Assembly: GCA_027532775.1 (NCBI GenBank)
Contig: JAPZTO010000001.1
Location: 1-64,000, forward strand
Direction of reading: 5' to 3'
Origin: Beijerinckiaceae bacterium
GTDB lineage: Bacteria > Pseudomonadota > Alphaproteobacteria > Rhizobiales > Beijerinckiaceae
DNA length: 64,000 bases
Below the pieces are notes generated by a model. It searched no databases and was not told the origin of the DNA. It saw only the letters and a list, made by a program, of their open reading frames with translations. Positions 33,375 to 42,999 of this stretch are shown piece after piece. Position numbers and translations under genes: made by a program. The first letter of the stretch is position 1, and the number at the start of each line of letters is the position of its first letter.

Positions 33375-35990
33375 ATGCGTACCGAAACGCCACCCATCAT
33401 CCGCCTCGCCGATTACCGCGTGCCGGATTTCCTGATCGACCATGTCGATCTCGATTTCAGGCTCCAGCCGGAGCGGACGATGGTGACCTCCCGGCTCACC
33501 ATGCGTCGTAACCCGGCCGGGCGCCCCGATGCCAGCCTCGTTCTCGACGGCGATGACCTGACGCTGACCGGCCTTGCGGTGGATGGCGCGCCGGTGCCGG
33601 CGCAAGCCTTTACCGCGACGCAGGACAGCCTGACCATCGAGGGGCTGGGCGACCGGTTCACCCTGATGGTCGAGACCGAGATCAACCCGGCCGCCAATAC
33701 CAAGCTGATGGGGCTCTACCGCTCCAACGGCGTCTATTGCACGCAATGCGAGGCGGATGGCTTCCGCCGGATCTCGTATTTCCTCGACCGGCCGGACGTG
33801 ATGTCGACCTGGCGCGTCAGGATGGAGGCCGACAAGGCCGAAGCGCCGCTTCTGCTCTCGAACGGGAATCCGGTCGAGGCCGGCGAGATTGGCGGCACGG
33901 GCCGGCACTATGCCGTGTGGGACGATCCCCACAAAAAGCCCTGCTATCTCTTTGCGCTGGTCGCGGGCGATCTCGACGCCTTCACGGGGAGCCATGTCAC
34001 CCCGTCCGGCCGCAAGGTAACGCTCAATGTCTATGTCGAGAAGGGCAAGGCGGAGCGCGCGGCCTATGCGATGGATGCGCTGATCCGCTCCATGCAATGG
34101 GACGAGCAGGCCTTCGGCCGGGAATACGACCTCGACCTGTTCAACATCGTCGCCGTGTCCGATTTCAACATGGGCGCGATGGAGAACAAGGGCCTCAACA
34201 TCTTCAACGACCGCTACATCCTGGCCTCGCCGGAAACCGCGACCGATCAGGATTATCACAATATCGAAGCGATCGTTGCGCATGAGTATTTCCATAACTG
34301 GACCGGCAACCGGATCACCTGCCGTGACTGGTTCCAGCTCTGCCTGAAGGAAGGCCTCACCGTTTTCCGGGACCAGGAATTCTCGTCGGACCAGCGCTCG
34401 CGCCCGGTGGAGCGGATTGCCAATGTCCAGACCCTCCGCGCCGCGCAGTTCGTCGAGGATGCGGGGCCGCTGGCCCACCCGGTCCGCCCGCAGACCTACA
34501 AGGAAATCAACAACTTCTACACAGCGACGGTCTATAACAAGGGCTCCGAGCTGATCCAGATGATCCGCCTGCTGATCGGGCCGGAAGCCTTCCGGGCCGG
34601 GATGGATCTCTATTTCGAGCGCCATGACGGCGAGGCGGCGGTGGTCGAGCAGTTCATCCAGTGTTTCGCGGATGTCTCCGGCCGGGATTTCGCGCCCTTC
34701 ATGCGCTGGTACGATCAGGCCGGGACGCCCGTCGTCACCGTGACCAGCAACCACAACCCGGAGACCGGCCGCTACACGCTGCATTTCCGGCAGGAGACGC
34801 GGCCGACGCCGGGCCAGCCCGACAAGCATCCGCAGGTCATTCCGATCCGGCTCGGCCTGATCGGCGAGGATGGCACCGAACTCGTGCCGGACGAACTGTT
34901 CGTGCTCGACGGCGAGACCGGGAGCCGAAGCTTTACCGGGCTCCCCCGGCGGCCGATCCCCTCGCTGTTCCGGGGCTTCTCGGCGCCGGTCAAGGTGGTG
35001 ATCGACCGCCAGGAGGGCGATCTTCTCGCCCTGGCCCGGCATGATGTCGATCCGTTCAACCGGTGGCAGGCCCTGCAGGATGCCGCGATCGATCTCCTCA
35101 CGCGGTCTGTCCGGGCCATCGCCGCAGGCAAGGCTCCGCTCGACAGCACCCGGCTGGCCGAGGCGGTGTCGAACCTGATCGCCGGCAGCCAGCAGGACCC
35201 GGCTTTCGCCGCCCTCGCCATCGGCCTGCCTACGGAAGGCGACCTTGCGCGCGAAATCGCGACCGAGATCGACCCCGAGGCGATCGGGCAGGCCATCGAC
35301 CATCTCCGCCGCGCCATGGGCCGGCTGGTGCGCGAGCCGGCCTCGCGGGCCTATGACACCCTCTCGCAGCCGGTTCCATTCAGCCCGGACGGGACGAGCG
35401 CCGGCCGGCGGGCGCTGCGGGCGCAACTCCTGCGCTATCTCGTGGCGGCCGAACCGGAAGGCGGTGCCCGGATCGCCCTCCGCCAGTATGAGCAGGCCAA
35501 CAACATGACGGACCGTGTCGCCGCGCTGACGGCCCTGCTGCCTTGCGAGGGGCCGGAGCGCGAAACGGCTCTGGCGGCGTTCGAGAAGGCCTATGGCGCG
35601 GATGCCCTGATCCTCGACATGTGGTTCGCGTTGCAGGCGCGCGTGCCGGGACCGGGTGCGGTGGCGCGCGTCCGGGCGTTGACGGGCCATCCGAAATTCA
35701 CGCTCGCCAATCCGAACCGGGCACGGTCGCTGATCGCGACCTTCGCCAACGGCAACCTGCGGGGCTTCCATGCCGCCGATGGCAGCGGCTACCAACTGGT
35801 GGCCGAAATCATCGACGCGCTGGATGCGAGGAACCCGCAGATCGCGGCGCGCATGGCGACGGCGTTCCGCACCTGGCGCAATCTCGAGAGCGGCCGGCGG
35901 GAGCAGGCCGGCACCGTGCTGCGGACCCTGGCCAGCAAGGCCAACCTTTCCCGCGATCTGGGTGATATTCTCGAGCGCACGCTCTCATGA
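33375..35990 (+). CDS. pepN: Aminopeptidase N (M1 family)
   Basis: An 871-residue zinc aminopeptidase that trims N-terminal residues from peptides in the cytoplasm. Key motifs are GAMENKG (about 266-272), the zinc site HEYFH (303-307) in VAHEYFHNWTGN, and the downstream Glu in KEGLTVFRDQEFS. The C-terminal alpha-helical domain (SANNMTDR-like QANNMTDRVAAL, then NPNRARSLI and FHAADGSGYQLVAE) is the E. coli PepN type. ATG at 33375 follows GGGGGTCC; a TTG start 48 bases earlier lies inside the tandem repeat and is rejected. Confidence 0.97.
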   Translation: MRTETPPIIRLADYRVPDFLIDHVDLDFRLQPERTMVTSRLTMRRNPAGRPDASLVLDGDDLTLTGLAVDGAPVPAQAFTATQDSLTIEGLGDRFTLMVETEINPAANTKLMGLYRSNGVYCTQCEADGFRRISYFLDRPDVMSTWRVRMEADKAEAPLLLSNGNPVEAGEIGGTGRHYAVWDDPHKKPCYLFALVAGDLDAFTGSHVTPSGRKVTLNVYVEKGKAERAAYAMDALIRSMQWDEQAFGREYDLDLFNIVAVSDFNMGAMENKGLNIFNDRYILASPETATDQDYHNIEAIVAHEYFHNWTGNRITCRDWFQLCLKEGLTVFRDQEFSSDQRSRPVERIANVQTLRAAQFVEDAGPLAHPVRPQTYKEINNFYTATVYNKGSELIQMIRLLIGPEAFRAGMDLYFERHDGEAAVVEQFIQCFADVSGRDFAPFMRWYDQAGTPVVTVTSNHNPETGRYTLHFRQETRPTPGQPDKHPQVIPIRLGLIGEDGTELVPDELFVLDGETGSRSFTGLPRRPIPSLFRGFSAPVKVVIDRQEGDLLALARHDVDPFNRWQALQDAAIDLLTRSVRAIAAGKAPLDSTRLAEAVSNLIAGSQQDPAFAALAIGLPTEGDLAREIATEIDPEAIGQAIDHLRRAMGRLVREPASRAYDTLSQPVPFSPDGTSAGRRALRAQLLRYLVAAEPEGGARIALRQYEQANNMTDRVAALTALLPCEGPERETALAAFEKAYGADALILDMWFALQARVPGPGAVARVRALTGHPKFTLANPNRARSLIATFANGNLRGFHAADGSGYQLVAEIIDALDARNPQIAARMATAFRTWRNLESGRREQAGTVLRTLASKANLSRDLGDILERTLS

Positions 35991-36083
35991 CGTGCATCCC
36001 GCGCCATCGGCACGCCGAGGGTGCGGATCCCGGTGGTCGCGCCTCTGCTTCAGTCAAGTCTGATATAAACAAATAAACAGGAA

Positions 36084-36129
36084 CAAACGCGAACATACGA
36101 AGAATAATTCAAAAACATCTTCGCGTTTG
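36084..36129. repeat. 10-bp perfect inverted repeat in the pepN-kinase intergenic region
   Basis: CAAACGCGAA (36084-36093) and TTCGCGTTTG (36120-36129) are exact inverse copies 26 bp apart. A nested CGAAGA/TCTTCG pair (36098-36103, 36118-36123) could form an alternative stem. The surrounding 35991-36290 region is AT-rich and otherwise gene-free. It could be a pepN transcript end or an operator for the kinase gene at 36291. Confidence 0.55.
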
Positions 36130-36290
36130 CTGCCCGACACACGCCCGGAACGGGCTACCGATGCCCAAATGGTAAACAAATTCTTAGAAAGGCGCTTGCC
36201 AGCGCGATTCTCCGCGATTCTACTAAGGGTGATTCGGGGCGATGCGGCACATTCCCCGGCTCATCTGGGGGATGTTTCGAGGGGGCAAGC

Positions 36291-38603
36291 ATGGTGCGAT
36301 CATTCGCGGCCAGCGCTATTCGTTTGCGCGAAAAACAGGGGCAGGCCACCGGCAAATCCGGCCTGTCTTCCGCGGTTTCAGGGCCAACACGGCTCGATCG
36401 GGCGGTGCCGATCCTCGTCCTGATCTTTCTCTCCGTCGCCGCGATCAGCATCACGCTCCAGTTTACCTCCAGCCGCAATGCCCAGCTCCGGTCGAGCGAG
36501 GATGCGCTGGCGGTGGCGGCCCATTTCCTGGCGGCGGAAATGTCCCGCCAGAGCCGCGAGACCGGCGAGACGACTTTCTCCCTGCCGGTCCTGCCCACCG
36601 AGATCCATGAGCCCGGCCGCCGTTTCGTCCTGCTCGACATGCTCGGCGTGATCCGCGGCGGGCACGCCGCCCCCGGCGAGATCGCCCTGCCGGTCGATGC
36701 GCTGTTCCAGGAGCCCGGCCTGTTCAGCGGGCGACTTCGCCATGGCGGCGCCTTCCGCGTGCCACTCCATACGGGGGATCTCGCCAGCGTCTACCTGCGC
36801 CAGCCGGCCGGGTTCGGCGGCTATGTGCTGGCCCTGCAACCGGTGGATGACGAGTTGCGCACCTGGCGCCACCATGCCGGTGTGCTGGGCGGGATCCTGC
36901 TCAGCTTCGGCGCGGTGACGATCGCCTTCACACTCGTCTTCTATGCCCAGCGCGAACATACCGACACGGCACAGGCGCGGGCACGGCAGCTCCGGCTGCA
37001 ATTCGAGAACGCGCTGGAACATGGCCATTGCGGGCTCTGGGATTGGCGGCTGGGTGAGGACACGCCGACGCTGTCGAATTCCATGTACCGGATGCTGGGT
37101 CTGACAAACCGCGACCTGCTCGACCGGACCGGAATCGAGGCGCGGCTCCATCCGGAGGACCACGACCTCTTCCAGCGGATCGAGGACAGCGCCCGGGCTG
37201 GCCACAGCGAGTTCGACTATCTCTTCCGGATGCGCCACGAAAGCCAGGGCTGGGTGGCCCTGCGGATGCGGGCAGTGATCGACCCCGCCCCGGTGGGCCA
37301 GAGCGCCCGGCTGCTCGGCATCGTCATGGACGTCACACAGGAACGGGCTGCCGAGGAGGAGAGCCATCGGGCCGATGCCCGGCTGCGCGATGCGATCGAA
37401 TCCATCTCCGAAGCCTTCGTGCTCTGGGACGAGAACAACCGCCTCGTCATGTGCAATTCGAAATACCAGTCCTTCCACGGTCTCTCGCCGGAGCTTGTGC
37501 AGCGCGGCGCCGGGTACAAGACCCTGATGGCCGCGGCCTCCGAGCCGAGGGTCCTGATCGAGATCGATCGCGGCACCGAGCCGGAAACCGGCACCCGCGC
37601 CTACGAGGCCCAGTTCCAGGACGGCCGCTGGCTGCTGATCAGCGAACGGCATACCCGGGATGGCGGCTATGTCTCGGTGGGGACCGACATCACCGCGCGC
37701 AAGCTCCAGGAGGAACGGCTGATGGAAAACGAGCGTCAGCTCCGCATCACCGTGACCGATCTCGGCAATTCACGCGAAGCCTTCCGCAAGCAGGCGGCGC
37801 AGCTGGCGGAACTGGCCGACCGCTATCTCGAGCAGAAGGCCGAGGCCATCAGCGCCAACCGGATCAAGGCCGAGTTCCTGGCCAACATGAACCACGAGAT
37901 CCGCACGCCGCTGAACCACATTATCGGCTTTGCCGAGATGATCGAGGGCGAGGTTTTCGGCCCTTGCGGTTCCGATCGCTATCTCGAATATGCCCGCGAT
38001 ATCCGCCTGAGCGGCATCACCCTGCTCTCGCTCATCTCCGATATTCTCGACATGGCCCGCATCGAGGCCGGCCGCGTGGCGCTGGACCGGTCAGCCACCC
38101 CGCTGGGTGCCCTGCTCTCCCGGGCGGCGGATGATGTCCGCGATGCCGCCGAGGCCAAGAACATCACCATCGAGATCGAACCCGAGCTCGAGGACAAGGC
38201 CGGCCAGCGCCTGATCCATGTCGATGCGACGGCCATTTCGCAGGCCCTCGCCCATCTCCTCAGGAACGGCATCCGGCTGTCGCCGCTCGGCGGCCGTGTC
38301 TCCGTCCGGGCGCGGATGGCGGGCGACCATATCAACCTGTTCGTCGCCGATTCGGGCGGCGGGCTCTCCGCCGGCGATCTCGGGACGATGGGCGACCCGT
38401 TCGGCCATATCGACGGCATGCTCCATGATGGCTGCAAGGGCTCCGGCCTCGGCGTGGCCATCGCGCGGTCGCTGGTGGAACTGCATGGCGGGACGATGCG
38501 CCTGCGCTCCGCGCCGCAGATCGGCTCGCTGGTGCTGATCCACCTGCCGATCTCGCTTGAACCGGTGCAGCTCTCGCTGCCGATGAGCGCCGCCGGCGCC
38601 TGA
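36291..38603 (+). CDS. PleC/PdhS-like PAS sensor histidine kinase
   Basis: A 770-residue kinase with two hydrophobic helices (about 39-56 and 196-220) bounding a periplasmic sensor. Two PAS domains follow: the first about 235-350, the second a PAS_7-type domain, DAIESISEAFVLWDENNRLVMCN. The HisKA box is NMNHEIRTPLNHIIGFAEM and the HATPase has G1 DSGGGLS and G2 GSGLGVAIA. Two consecutive PAS domains before this HisKA subtype are the PleC/PdhS layout that controls DivK phosphorylation and polarity in alphaproteobacteria. The N box (HLLRNGIRLSP) deviates from the common LLSNAVKFTP. No cognate regulator is adjacent. The start follows GAGGGGG. Confidence 0.85.
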   Translation: MVRSFAASAIRLREKQGQATGKSGLSSAVSGPTRLDRAVPILVLIFLSVAAISITLQFTSSRNAQLRSSEDALAVAAHFLAAEMSRQSRETGETTFSLPVLPTEIHEPGRRFVLLDMLGVIRGGHAAPGEIALPVDALFQEPGLFSGRLRHGGAFRVPLHTGDLASVYLRQPAGFGGYVLALQPVDDELRTWRHHAGVLGGILLSFGAVTIAFTLVFYAQREHTDTAQARARQLRLQFENALEHGHCGLWDWRLGEDTPTLSNSMYRMLGLTNRDLLDRTGIEARLHPEDHDLFQRIEDSARAGHSEFDYLFRMRHESQGWVALRMRAVIDPAPVGQSARLLGIVMDVTQERAAEEESHRADARLRDAIESISEAFVLWDENNRLVMCNSKYQSFHGLSPELVQRGAGYKTLMAAASEPRVLIEIDRGTEPETGTRAYEAQFQDGRWLLISERHTRDGGYVSVGTDITARKLQEERLMENERQLRITVTDLGNSREAFRKQAAQLAELADRYLEQKAEAISANRIKAEFLANMNHEIRTPLNHIIGFAEMIEGEVFGPCGSDRYLEYARDIRLSGITLLSLISDILDMARIEAGRVALDRSATPLGALLSRAADDVRDAAEAKNITIEIEPELEDKAGQRLIHVDATAISQALAHLLRNGIRLSPLGGRVSVRARMAGDHINLFVADSGGGLSAGDLGTMGDPFGHIDGMLHDGCKGSGLGVAIARSLVELHGGTMRLRSAPQIGSLVLIHLPISLEPVQLSLPMSAAGA

Positions 38604-38608
38604 GCCGT

Positions 38609-41548
38609 TCAGCCGCCCGGCTTCACCTTGCCGATCAGCCGCTCGAAGATCTGGCGGGTCTGCTTCTGGAGATCGACCAGCTCAGCGGCGAGATAGGCGA
38701 AATCCGGTTTGTCCAACAGGGCGGCGAGCCGCCGCTTGAAGACCGGGCTGGCCCCGGCCTCGTCGAAGGGGCCGGAAATGCACAGCCGGGTTGCCTGGGT
38801 GACGGCCGATTGCAGCCGCCAGGAAGCAACCAGCGTCTCGGCATCGGCAGCCGTGAGCAAACCTGCCTCCGCCGCCGATTGCAGCGCCCCGAGCGTGCCC
38901 CCCTCCAGCAAGGCGGGATGCCGCGCGGCATGGATCAGCACCATGGCCTGGGCGATGAATTCGCAATCCACCAGCCCGCCGGGCCAATCCTTGACGTCGA
39001 ACCGGTTGCGCCCGGGCTTTTCCTGCGCCATCAGCCCGCGCATGGCGGCAACCTCGGCCAGCACGAATTTCGCCTCGCGCGGGGCCGCAAGGATGGCCTG
39101 CGCCTCCTCGCGCCAGCGCCGGCCAAGCCCGGAATCCCCGGCCATCGGCCGGGCGCGGGAAAGCGCCATGCGTTCCCAGGTCTCGGCTTCGGTCAGCTGG
39201 TATTCGCGGAAGCCGTTGAGCGAGGTTGCCACGGTGCCCTTGCGCCCGGAGGGCCGGAGGCGGAGGTCGATCTCGTAGAGCGTGCCCGTCCGCATCTGGA
39301 CCGACAGGGCCGAGACAAGCCTTTGCGTCAGCCGGGCGAAATACTCCGAAGGCATCAGCGAGCGGGCCCCGTCCGATACCGCATCCGGTGGCGCCTCGTA
39401 GATGACCACGAGGTCGAGATCGGAATTGGCGGTCATCTCGCGCGAGCCGGCCTTGCCATAGGCGACGAGGATCATCTCGGCATCGGGGATCATGCCATGC
39501 GCCTTGGCGAATTCCGCCCGGACGCGCTTCAGCACCACATCCACAAAGATCTCGGCGATCGCGGTATGGGCATGACCGGCCTCGGCCAGCGGCAGCACGC
39601 GCGAGAAGACCCGCGTTCCCAGCAGGAAGCGTTCGGCGCGGGCCAGTTCGCGGGCCCGTTCGAGGAAAAGCTCCATGTCGGTCTCGCGTTCGAGGCGCGG
39701 GGCAATGCGGCTGCGGGCAGCCTCGATGGTCAGGCCGTGCAGGAATTCCGGATCGACCAGCACGTCGAGCACATGCGGCGATTGCGCGACGATCTCGGAC
39801 AGGCGCGGTGCCGAGCCGAGGATCTCGGCGAAAAGCCGGCGCAGATCGGCATTGTTCTTGAGGATCGAGAAGAGCTCGACCACGGCCGGCATGCGCTGGA
39901 GCGCGTTGTCGAAGGCGAGCAGTGCGCCATCCGGGTCGGAGGAATTGCCGAAGGCTTCAAGCAGGCCGGGAACCAGTTCCGTCACGATCTCGCGGGCCCG
40001 CGGCGTGGTGATGGCCGGGCGACGGCCGAAATGCCAGCCGCGCACCGTCTCGGCCACCATGTCCGGCCGCTGGAAGCCGAGGCGGCGCAGGGTGTTCAGC
40101 GTTTCCGGGTCATCCTCGACCCCCGTGAAGACGAGGCTGCCCGCTTCGGAGGCAAGGCCCGGCACCGCCTCGAAGAGGCGAGCGTAATGGCGCTCGACGA
40201 TGCGCATCTGGCGGATGAGCGCCTTGTCGAGTTCGCCGCGCGTGAACCCGGCGAGACGCGCGAGGCTCGCGAGTTCATCGTCGCTGCGCGGCAGTTTCTG
40301 CGTCTGCTCGTCATTGACCATCTGCACGCGGTGCTCGAGATCGCGCAGGAAGCGGTAGGCAGTGGCCAGTTCGCTGGCGGCTTCCGGCGTGACCCAGCCC
40401 TCCCGCGATAGTTCCGCCAGCATGTCGAGGGTGCGGGGCCCACGCAGGGAGGGGCGCCGGCCGCCATAGACGAGCTGCTGCGTCTGGACGAAAAACTCGA
40501 TCTCGCGGATACCGCCGCGCCCGACCTTGAGATCGTGCCCCGGCACGGTGATCTGGTCATGGCCGCGCACGGCATAGATCTGCCGCTTCATGGCGTGGAT
40601 ATCGGCGATGGCGGCATAGTCGAAATATTTCCGCCAGATGAAGGGCTCCAGCTCCTTCAGGAAGGCGCGGCCGGCGGCGATATCACCGGCAATCGGCCGG
40701 GCCTTGATATTGGCCGCGCGCTCCCAGTTCTGGCCAACGCTCTCGTAATAGCCGAGCGCGGCATGGACCGGCATGGCGACGGGGGTCAGGCCGGGATCCG
40801 GCCGGAGCCGGAGATCGACACGCTGCACATAGCCGTCGGCTGTCCGCTCGTTGAGCAGCCGGACAATGCCCTTGACCAGCTGGATCGCCAAAACCTGCGG
40901 ATCACCGGCCGAGGCGATGCCCGGCGCCTCCGGATCGTAGAAGATCGTGAGATCGATATCCGACGAATAGTTCAGTTCGCGCGCGCCATGCTTGCCGAGC
41001 GCCAGCACGAAGAGGCCGAAACCACGCTCCGGCTCATCCGGATCGACGGGCGTGAAGCGGCGCGCCGCCACGGCTTCGCGCAGGCCGAAGCGCAAGGCCG
41101 CCTGCACGCTGGCATCGGCGAAATCGGACAGGGCCTCCGTCACGCCCACCGTATCGATGACGCCGCCGAGATCGGCCATGGCGATGAGCAGGGCCGCCCG
41201 CGCCTTGGCTTGCCGCAACCGGCGCATGGACGCGGCGGCCTCGCCCTCCTCACCTGCGGCAAGGGTGTCGGCGAGAATGCCCGCCAGCGATTCCGCGAAG
41301 GGCTTTTCCAGCAGCGGCGGCACCCATTCCGGCCAGCGGCGGACCAAACGCCAGAGATAGGGCGAACCCTCGGCGAGGCCGGCGAGCAGGTTCGCGACCA
41401 GCGGATGCATCCCGGCCAGCACAGCCAGGGCGGCGGCGCCTTCCTCGGCAAACAGATCGGCCAGTTTCAGGCGGCCGGCCTTGCCGGATTTCGGGGCCTG
41501 GACGAAGGATTCAGCGAGCGAGGCGAAGGACAGTGCCGATTTTTTCAT
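38609..41548 (-). CDS. glnE: Bifunctional glutamine-synthetase adenylyltransferase/deadenylase
   Basis: GlnE adenylylates and deadenylylates glutamine synthetase in response to PII and glutamine. The 979 residues contain both nucleotidyltransferase modules. The N-terminal adenylyl-removing site is LALGKHGARELNYSSDIDL (about 182-200); the C-terminal adenylyl-transferase site is VAYGKAGSREMTANSDLDL (about 697-715). Each is followed by a helical GlnD-type domain. The first motif has His-Gly-Ala where GKMGAGELN is usual. The ATG overlaps the TGA of the upstream kinase gene, so nitrogen control is co-transcribed with a two-component pair here. Confidence 0.96.
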   Translation of the reverse strand: MKKSALSFASLAESFVQAPKSGKAGRLKLADLFAEEGAAALAVLAGMHPLVANLLAGLAEGSPYLWRLVRRWPEWVPPLLEKPFAESLAGILADTLAAGEEGEAAASMRRLRQAKARAALLIAMADLGGVIDTVGVTEALSDFADASVQAALRFGLREAVAARRFTPVDPDEPERGFGLFVLALGKHGARELNYSSDIDLTIFYDPEAPGIASAGDPQVLAIQLVKGIVRLLNERTADGYVQRVDLRLRPDPGLTPVAMPVHAALGYYESVGQNWERAANIKARPIAGDIAAGRAFLKELEPFIWRKYFDYAAIADIHAMKRQIYAVRGHDQITVPGHDLKVGRGGIREIEFFVQTQQLVYGGRRPSLRGPRTLDMLAELSREGWVTPEAASELATAYRFLRDLEHRVQMVNDEQTQKLPRSDDELASLARLAGFTRGELDKALIRQMRIVERHYARLFEAVPGLASEAGSLVFTGVEDDPETLNTLRRLGFQRPDMVAETVRGWHFGRRPAITTPRAREIVTELVPGLLEAFGNSSDPDGALLAFDNALQRMPAVVELFSILKNNADLRRLFAEILGSAPRLSEIVAQSPHVLDVLVDPEFLHGLTIEAARSRIAPRLERETDMELFLERARELARAERFLLGTRVFSRVLPLAEAGHAHTAIAEIFVDVVLKRVRAEFAKAHGMIPDAEMILVAYGKAGSREMTANSDLDLVVIYEAPPDAVSDGARSLMPSEYFARLTQRLVSALSVQMRTGTLYEIDLRLRPSGRKGTVATSLNGFREYQLTEAETWERMALSRARPMAGDSGLGRRWREEAQAILAAPREAKFVLAEVAAMRGLMAQEKPGRNRFDVKDWPGGLVDCEFIAQAMVLIHAARHPALLEGGTLGALQSAAEAGLLTAADAETLVASWRLQSAVTQATRLCISGPFDEAGASPVFKRRLAALLDKPDFAYLAAELVDLQKQTRQIFERLIGKVKPGG

Positions 41549-42999
41549 CAGGCGGGATTGTGGGCATCCGGTGCAGCCGGTGCAACCCCGGCCGGCAGCG
41601 AGATCACAGCCTTCAACCCGGGCGCGTTATCCTCCAGCCGCAACACCCCGCCATGCAGGCGGGCAATCGCGTTGACGAGCGACAGGCCAAGGCCGAACCC
41701 GGGCTTGGCGCGGCTGCGGTCGAGCCGGACGAAGCGCTCGGTCACCCGTTCGCGATCGGCTTCCGGAATGCCGGCGCCGCGATCGGCCACGATGATCTCG
41801 ATCGCCTCGCCGGCGCGGCGGGCGGTCAGGCCGATTTCCGGCGGCGGGCCGACCCCGACCTCGGCTGGCTGGCCGTATTTCAGCGCATTGTCGAGCAGGT
41901 TGGCCACGGCCCGGCCGAGCAATTCGCGATTGGCGCGCAAAGTCAGCCCCGGCTCGATCGAGACCCGGAGCGGCAGGCCCGCTTCCTCCGCCAGCGGCTC
42001 GTAGAGTTCCGCGAGCCCGGACAGGGCATCGTCGAGCCGGAGATCCTGCAAGCTCGTGGCGAGATTGCCGGTCTCGGCGCGGGCGATCATCAGCAGCGCA
42101 TCGAAGATCCGGATGAGATGATCGGATTCCTCGATCGCGCGGAGCAGGCCCTCGCGGCTTTCCTCAAGCGTTCCGGCCTTGCGGAGGGCCTCCTCGGCGC
42201 CGTTCCGCAGCCGCGTGAGCGGGGTGCGGAGATCATGCGCGACATTGTCCGAGAGTTCGCGCAGGCCGGCCATCAGCTCGCCGATCCGGTCGAGCATCTG
42301 GTTGAGATGCAGGGCCAGCCGGTCGAATTCATCGTCGACATTCGTCACCGGCAGGCGTTCGGAGAGGTTGCCGTCCATGATGCGCGCACTGGAGGCGGCG
42401 ATGGCATCGACACGCGCGAGCACCCGGCGCGTCACGAACCATGCGCCGAAACCGCCAAGCACCAGCACCAGAACCACAGTCCAGCGCCGCGCGCGGCGGA
42501 TCACCTCCTGCAGCCGCGCGCGATCCTCGAGGTCGCGGCCGACAAACAGGCGGAACCCGCTTGGCAGCAGGAAAACCCGGAGCTTGGCGAGGCGGTTGAC
42601 TTCGGCCGGCTCGTCCGGCGCACCGAAATTCACCTCGATCCAGCCGGGGCTCTGGTCGAGGGCCGGCACGCGCAGCAGGGCGTTGCCGGTCACGGAATCG
42701 CCCCGCCGGTCGACCAACAGGTAGATGAAACTGCCGGTCTGCCGGCTGCGCCGCTCGATCGCGGTGATGAGGCGCCGCTCCCCGCCCTGGCGATACTGTT
42801 CGGCGAGCGAATTGATCTCGGTTTCGATCGTCGCGGTGATCTGGTCATCCAGCAGCCGCCGGCTGGTCCAGGAGAGATAGCCGAGCACGAAGACGGCGAA
42901 GACGATGAAGATGAGCAGATAGGCCGCCGACAGCTTGAAGGCGCTGGTGCGGATGACCTGCCCCGAAGCCTGCCTGAATGCGCCGAACCTACCGGGCAT
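41548..42999 (-). CDS. OmpR-type operon sensor histidine kinase (HAMP-HisKA-HATPase)
   Basis: A 483-residue classical inner-membrane kinase: helix 1 at about residues 22-45, a periplasmic sensor, helix 2 about 168-190, a HAMP segment, then HisKA with DNVAHDLRTPLTRLRNG (His near 255) and a HATPase with ANLLDNALKYG, VADRGAGIPE and GFGLGLSLVNAI. Its start overlaps the regulator gene by 11 bp and its stop overlaps glnE. The stimulus is unknown. The periplasmic portion has no motif that I can identify. Confidence 0.9.
   Translation of the reverse strand: MPGRFGAFRQASGQVIRTSAFKLSAAYLLIFIVFAVFVLGYLSWTSRRLLDDQITATIETEINSLAEQYRQGGERRLITAIERRSRQTGSFIYLLVDRRGDSVTGNALLRVPALDQSPGWIEVNFGAPDEPAEVNRLAKLRVFLLPSGFRLFVGRDLEDRARLQEVIRRARRWTVVLVLVLGGFGAWFVTRRVLARVDAIAASSARIMDGNLSERLPVTNVDDEFDRLALHLNQMLDRIGELMAGLRELSDNVAHDLRTPLTRLRNGAEEALRKAGTLEESREGLLRAIEESDHLIRIFDALLMIARAETGNLATSLQDLRLDDALSGLAELYEPLAEEAGLPLRVSIEPGLTLRANRELLGRAVANLLDNALKYGQPAEVGVGPPPEIGLTARRAGEAIEIIVADRGAGIPEADRERVTERFVRLDRSRAKPGFGLGLSLVNAIARLHGGVLRLEDNAPGLKAVISLPAGVAPAAPDAHNPA

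Noticed and set aside
33264-35795. An 843-codon open frame antisense to pepN
   Set aside because: High GC third positions keep the antisense frame open; the plus strand encodes a complete aminopeptidase N with all motifs, while the antisense product has no recognisable domain and an Arg/Gly/His-rich shadow composition.
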